From: DASXRU01 sp039933315
GTDB taxonomy: Bacteria; Acidobacteriota; Blastocatellia; Pyrinomonadales; Pyrinomonadaceae
Length of the DNA stretch: 8,061 nt
Assembly (NCBI GenBank): GCA_039933315.1
Contig: JBDTOI010000180.1
Coordinates: 1 to 8,061 of the forward strand
Direction of reading: 5' to 3'
The position numbers were made by a program, and so were the translations under genes. Under the pieces are notes generated by a model, which saw only the letters and a program-made list of their open reading frames with translations, was not told the DNA's origin and made no database searches. Below, in pieces: positions 5,931 through 8,061 of this stretch (within the stretch, counting starts at the first letter, position 1; each line of letters begins with the position of its first letter).

Positions 5931-7582
5931 CGCTGTGGCGGCTTCTCGCCCGCTGGCGGTGTTTGCTTCGGGGGCGTGTCCAGTTTGTACGAATCGACGT
6001 CGGCCTTGAAATGTTTATAGTCGCTCCACTCGAAGGTCTTGTTAATATCGCCGCCGCCGAACAGCAACACTCGAATCGAAAGGTTGAAGTGGGCCAGGCG
6101 CGGCAGCCAGACGCCGTCGGCCATCCTCGTCTGTTCCATTACCATGGCCGCCCCCGGCTTCAGCGATACCAGTAAGCCGCCGCCCATTTTGAAGCCCTCC
6201 GCCAGGCGCGCTTCCATGCGTATCACCTGTCGATCAACGGGGTCGATCCAAATGACCCCCACCAGTTTGGAGATCAACGACTCTGAGCGATTTGTGGGGC
6301 GAAAGCCGGGGCGGGGCCGGAAGTCAAAAACTATTGTGTCGCGATCACGAAATCTTTCCCGCCGTGGTGAGACAAACTCGCAGACTCTTAGAAACTGCGA
6401 TATTTCTGGATCTTCATCCTCAGCTTTGCCGGTCGCGCGTTTCTTCGCCAGCTCGGCCTTCTGCCGCTCGCGCTTAAGTTTGTTTTCTTCGCCCTCTTTT
6501 TCTGCCTTCACCATCTCGTCGAGGACCCGCTTCTCTTCTTTGGCGGCCTTCTCAGCGGAAAGGGCCACACCGTTCTCGCTAATCAGCTTGTAAACGGGTT
6601 CGCGATTGGCAACGGGAAAAACTTCATAAATGCGCACCGTCTCTTTCTTTATTACGCCCTTGTCGTCGATCTCGCGGGTGGTTTCCGTCTGCTTAAACGC
6701 GTACTCAGCAGTGCGTTCCTCGAGGGCGTCCTGGTTCTTCGAGAGGTCGCGCATCAACGCCGGAATGTCCAGGGTCTCAGTGCCGGCCGGAGCGTCGAAG
6801 GTGGCCAGACTGACGCCTGTGTTGTAGGTGACTCGCTCCAGAAGAAAAGTCAGCACGCCGGTGCCGCCCACATTCACTTCCTTGCGGTGCGGCTCCTGCA
6901 CTTCGTTCGTCAGGCGATAGTCGCCAAAGGTCGTCGTTGTCTTTCGCGCCTCGTCGGTAATCTGCAACAAGAGCTTGCGCGCGATGCTAAACGAGTAGCG
7001 GATCCTGGCGCCATTGCGCATGGAAAACTCAACCATGTACGCAGGCTCAGCAATACCCTCATCAACCCCTACTGTTCGCGCCAGGACGCTCAGGCGTTTG
7101 AAGTCAACCAGCCGGCTGGCGTCGAGCATTGCCTGGAGCTTCGCTGCGCTTGCTTCGGCGCCCGTCAGCGTGCGCACGTTGCCCTCGATGCCACGCTCCC
7201 AGGCGGAGCTGGTATTGGCGGCAGTCGCAATCACGCCGTTGCCGAAGGTAATCTTCGTATGCACGGACACCGTCGCCTTTATCTGCGTGGTGGCCACGCC
7301 CATCGTTTGCTCCCGCAGCTTTACGCTCCATTGATAGGTGGCATCGCTGAGTGCAGCCCAACGCTTCTTTCCGCCGATGGCCTTCAGGTAATCGCCAACG
7401 ATACGTTCTGCCGATGGTAGCTTGCGCGTAGTAACGCTCTTGTTCTGCGCGAATACGACTGTAGAAACTGAGCTCACTAAGAGGAACAAAAGCACCGTCG
7501 CGAGGCCATAGCGGCTTCGATCCACCAGCGCGGGTGAAGATGTGCGGGATTTGGGCGTTCGCTTGACCTGGAAAAAGCGCAT
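5927..7582 (-). CDS. Exported protein resembling lipoprotein-sorting proteins, two domains
   Basis: The protein has 551 residues. A 25-residue basic N-region precedes a hydrophobic segment (26-43) and a likely signal peptidase site at VFA-Q (45/46). Residues 56-265 resemble LolA/outer-membrane lipoprotein-sorting domains: 'SAERIVGDYLKAIGG', alternating strands, then 'FGDYRLTNEVQEPHRKEV' and 'VTYNTGVSLATFDAP'. Residues 285-340 (EERTAEYAFKQTET, then TVRIYEVFPV) open a second module; 343-392 is a highly charged Lys/Glu helix, probably a coiled coil; 394-530 is another beta-rich sheet with 'GVIWIDPVDRQVIRMEARL'. The tail is Pro-rich. The function is unknown; a periplasmic role in handling lipids or lipoproteins is inference. 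It is first of three ATGA-overlapping genes. The long N-region and overlap with a tRNA promoter leave a GTG at 7525 as an alternative start. Confidence 0.82.
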   Translation of the reverse strand: MRFFQVKRTPKSRTSSPALVDRSRYGLATVLLFLLVSSVSTVVFAQNKSVTTRKLPSAERIVGDYLKAIGGKKRWAALSDATYQWSVKLREQTMGVATTQIKATVSVHTKITFGNGVIATAANTSSAWERGIEGNVRTLTGAEASAAKLQAMLDASRLVDFKRLSVLARTVGVDEGIAEPAYMVEFSMRNGARIRYSFSIARKLLLQITDEARKTTTTFGDYRLTNEVQEPHRKEVNVGGTGVLTFLLERVTYNTGVSLATFDAPAGTETLDIPALMRDLSKNQDALEERTAEYAFKQTETTREIDDKGVIKKETVRIYEVFPVANREPVYKLISENGVALSAEKAAKEEKRVLDEMVKAEKEGEENKLKRERQKAELAKKRATGKAEDEDPEISQFLRVCEFVSPRRERFRDRDTIVFDFRPRPGFRPTNRSESLISKLVGVIWIDPVDRQVIRMEARLAEGFKMGGGLLVSLKPGAAMVMEQTRMADGVWLPRLAHFNLSIRVLLFGGGDINKTFEWSDYKHFKADVDSYKLDTPPKQTPPAGEKPPQR

Positions 7583-7591
7583 CCGTATAGT
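7563..7591 (+). promoter_or_regulatory. Sigma-70 promoter of tRNA-Thr
   Basis: TTGACC (7563-7568, five of six consensus bases) is separated by exactly 17 bases from TATAGT (7586-7591, five of six). Transcription is predicted to start near 7598, eight bases before the mature tRNA 5' end at 7606. This is the best promoter in the window. Its -35 box and most of its spacer lie inside the first codons of the divergent 551-residue gene. Confidence 0.8.
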
Positions 7592-7605
7592 TCAGTTCCG
7601 TAGCG

Positions 7606-7681
7606 GCCGGCTTAGCTCAGTTGGTAGAGCGTCTGATTCGTAATTAGAAGGTCGCCGGTTCGACTCCGGCAGCCGGCTCCA
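7606..7681 (+). tRNA. tRNA-Thr (anticodon CGU)
   Basis: The full cloverleaf can be drawn: acceptor stem GCCGGCT/AGCCGGC (7606-7612 with 7671-7677), D-stem GCTC/GAGC, anticodon stem TCTGA/TTAGA with one G-U pair, anticodon loop TTCGTAA with CGT at 7639-7641, variable loop AGGTC, and T-arm GCCGG-TTCGACT-CCGGC. The discriminator base is T (7678) and CCA is encoded (7679-7681). Anticodon CGU reads ACG threonine codons. The T at position 54 (7659) is the site TrmFO, encoded about 1.7 kb away, would methylate. Confidence 0.95.
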
Positions 7682-7687
7682 TTATTT

Positions 7688-7729
7688 CGCGAAGTCTAGC
7701 ACAGGCGACCTCAGGGTTGCCTGTTCGCG
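7688..7729 (+). terminator. Strong stem-loop after tRNA-Thr
   Basis: ACAGGCGACC (7701-7710) pairs over its whole length with GGTTGCCTGT (7715-7724), with one G-U pair and a TCAG tetraloop. Outer CGCGA (7688-7692) and TCGCG (7725-7729) can extend it. There is no downstream T-run, so it may be a processing or weak termination structure at the tRNA 3' end, or the leader hairpin of the following gene. Confidence 0.5.
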
Positions 7730-7746
7730 TCTCAGTCAAAACTCAA

Positions 7747-8061
7747 TTGCCACTCTCGAAAGCACAACGAGATAAGTTTGGCGGCGACGGCCTCCTGGTG
7801 CTGGAGAACTTTGTCGATGCTGCCTCCTGCGCCGGCCTGCGACAACGGGCCGGAGAGCTCGTAACTGAGTTCGATCCGGCAGAAGCAATTTCAATTTTCT
7901 CAACCCACGAACAGACGCGTCAGACCGACGAATACTTTCTCGCCTCCGGAGATAAGATCCGGTTCTTCTTTGAGGAAGATGCGTTTTGGCGCGGTGGCGC
8001 TCTGCGGCAAAGCAAGGAGCGCTCGATTAACAAGATCGGCCACGCGCTGCATGATCTCGAT
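7747..8061 (+). CDS. Phytanoyl-CoA dioxygenase (PhyH) family protein, 5' part
   Basis: A reading frame continues past the window end; 105 codons are visible from a probable TTG start. The encoded N-terminus (LSKAQRDKFGGDGLLVLENF) matches the usual PhyH opening, and the segment TDEYFLASGDKIRFFFEEDA followed by RSINKIGHALHDLD closely resembles the PHYHD1-like subgroup. By family knowledge these are cytosolic Fe(II)/2-oxoglutarate oxygenases; the iron-binding HxD...H residues would lie beyond the window, so activity cannot be judged, and the substrate is unknown. There is no in-frame ATG or GTG upstream and no Shine-Dalgarno; TTG at 7747 gives the expected N-terminus, while TTG at 7717 lies inside the stem-loop. 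The gene could be cotranscribed with tRNA-Thr. Confidence 0.85.
   Translation, partial: MPLSKAQRDKFGGDGLLVLENFVDAASCAGLRQRAGELVTEFDPAEAISIFSTHEQTRQTDEYFLASGDKIRFFFEEDAFWRGGALRQSKERSINKIGHALHDLD

Noticed and set aside
5598..6020. A 140-codon plus-strand frame across the trmFO start
   Set aside because: It is antisense to trmFO and the upstream gene, has no family resemblance and is low-complexity Arg/Gly-rich.
6887..7420. A 177-codon plus-strand frame inside the 551-residue gene
   Set aside because: It is antisense to a well-formed exported protein and shows no recognisable motif.

Overview
The window looks like ordinary chromosomal DNA from an acidobacterium. I infer this from the VWFA protein, which resembles the family expanded in Acidobacteriota, from several secreted proteins of a style common in that phylum, and from TrmFO, the folate-dependent tRNA methyltransferase of Gram-positives and several other phyla. 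The class is not determinable by eye. I see no CRISPR array, phage block or transposase gene.

Plus strand, left part: the last 52 codons of a TonB-dependent siderophore receptor (1-159); about 270 non-coding bases holding a degenerate repeat (185-227) and a likely promoter with a perfect TATAAT (351-356); a DksA/TraR-type regulator (431-808) in which one zinc-ligand cysteine is aspartate; then an exported two-domain protein of unknown function (940-2319). A long stem-loop (2335-2387) closes this part and probably terminates transcription from both sides.

Minus strand, middle part (read from 7582 down to 2378): a gene cluster made of a 551-residue exported protein resembling lipoprotein-sorting proteins, trmFO, and a VWFA-domain protein, each overlapping the next by four bases (ATGA). 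Then come about 137 bases filled almost completely by two inverted copies of an 18-base palindrome, followed by a XerC-type tyrosine recombinase. The three ATGA-linked genes are almost certainly cotranscribed. xerC may be read through from them, but the palindrome pair sits exactly where its ribosome binding site would be.

Right end, plus strand: a tRNA-Thr(CGU) gene with a very good sigma-70 promoter that overlaps the first codons of the divergent 551-residue gene, a strong stem-loop, and the 5' part of a phytanoyl-CoA dioxygenase family gene that probably starts at TTG and runs off the window.

I did not find a convincing new multi-gene system. The points most worth checking are the palindrome pair before xerC, the AT-hook-like insertion inside XerC, the Cys-to-Asp zinc site of the DksA-like protein, and the tRNA promoter embedded in a protein-coding start.
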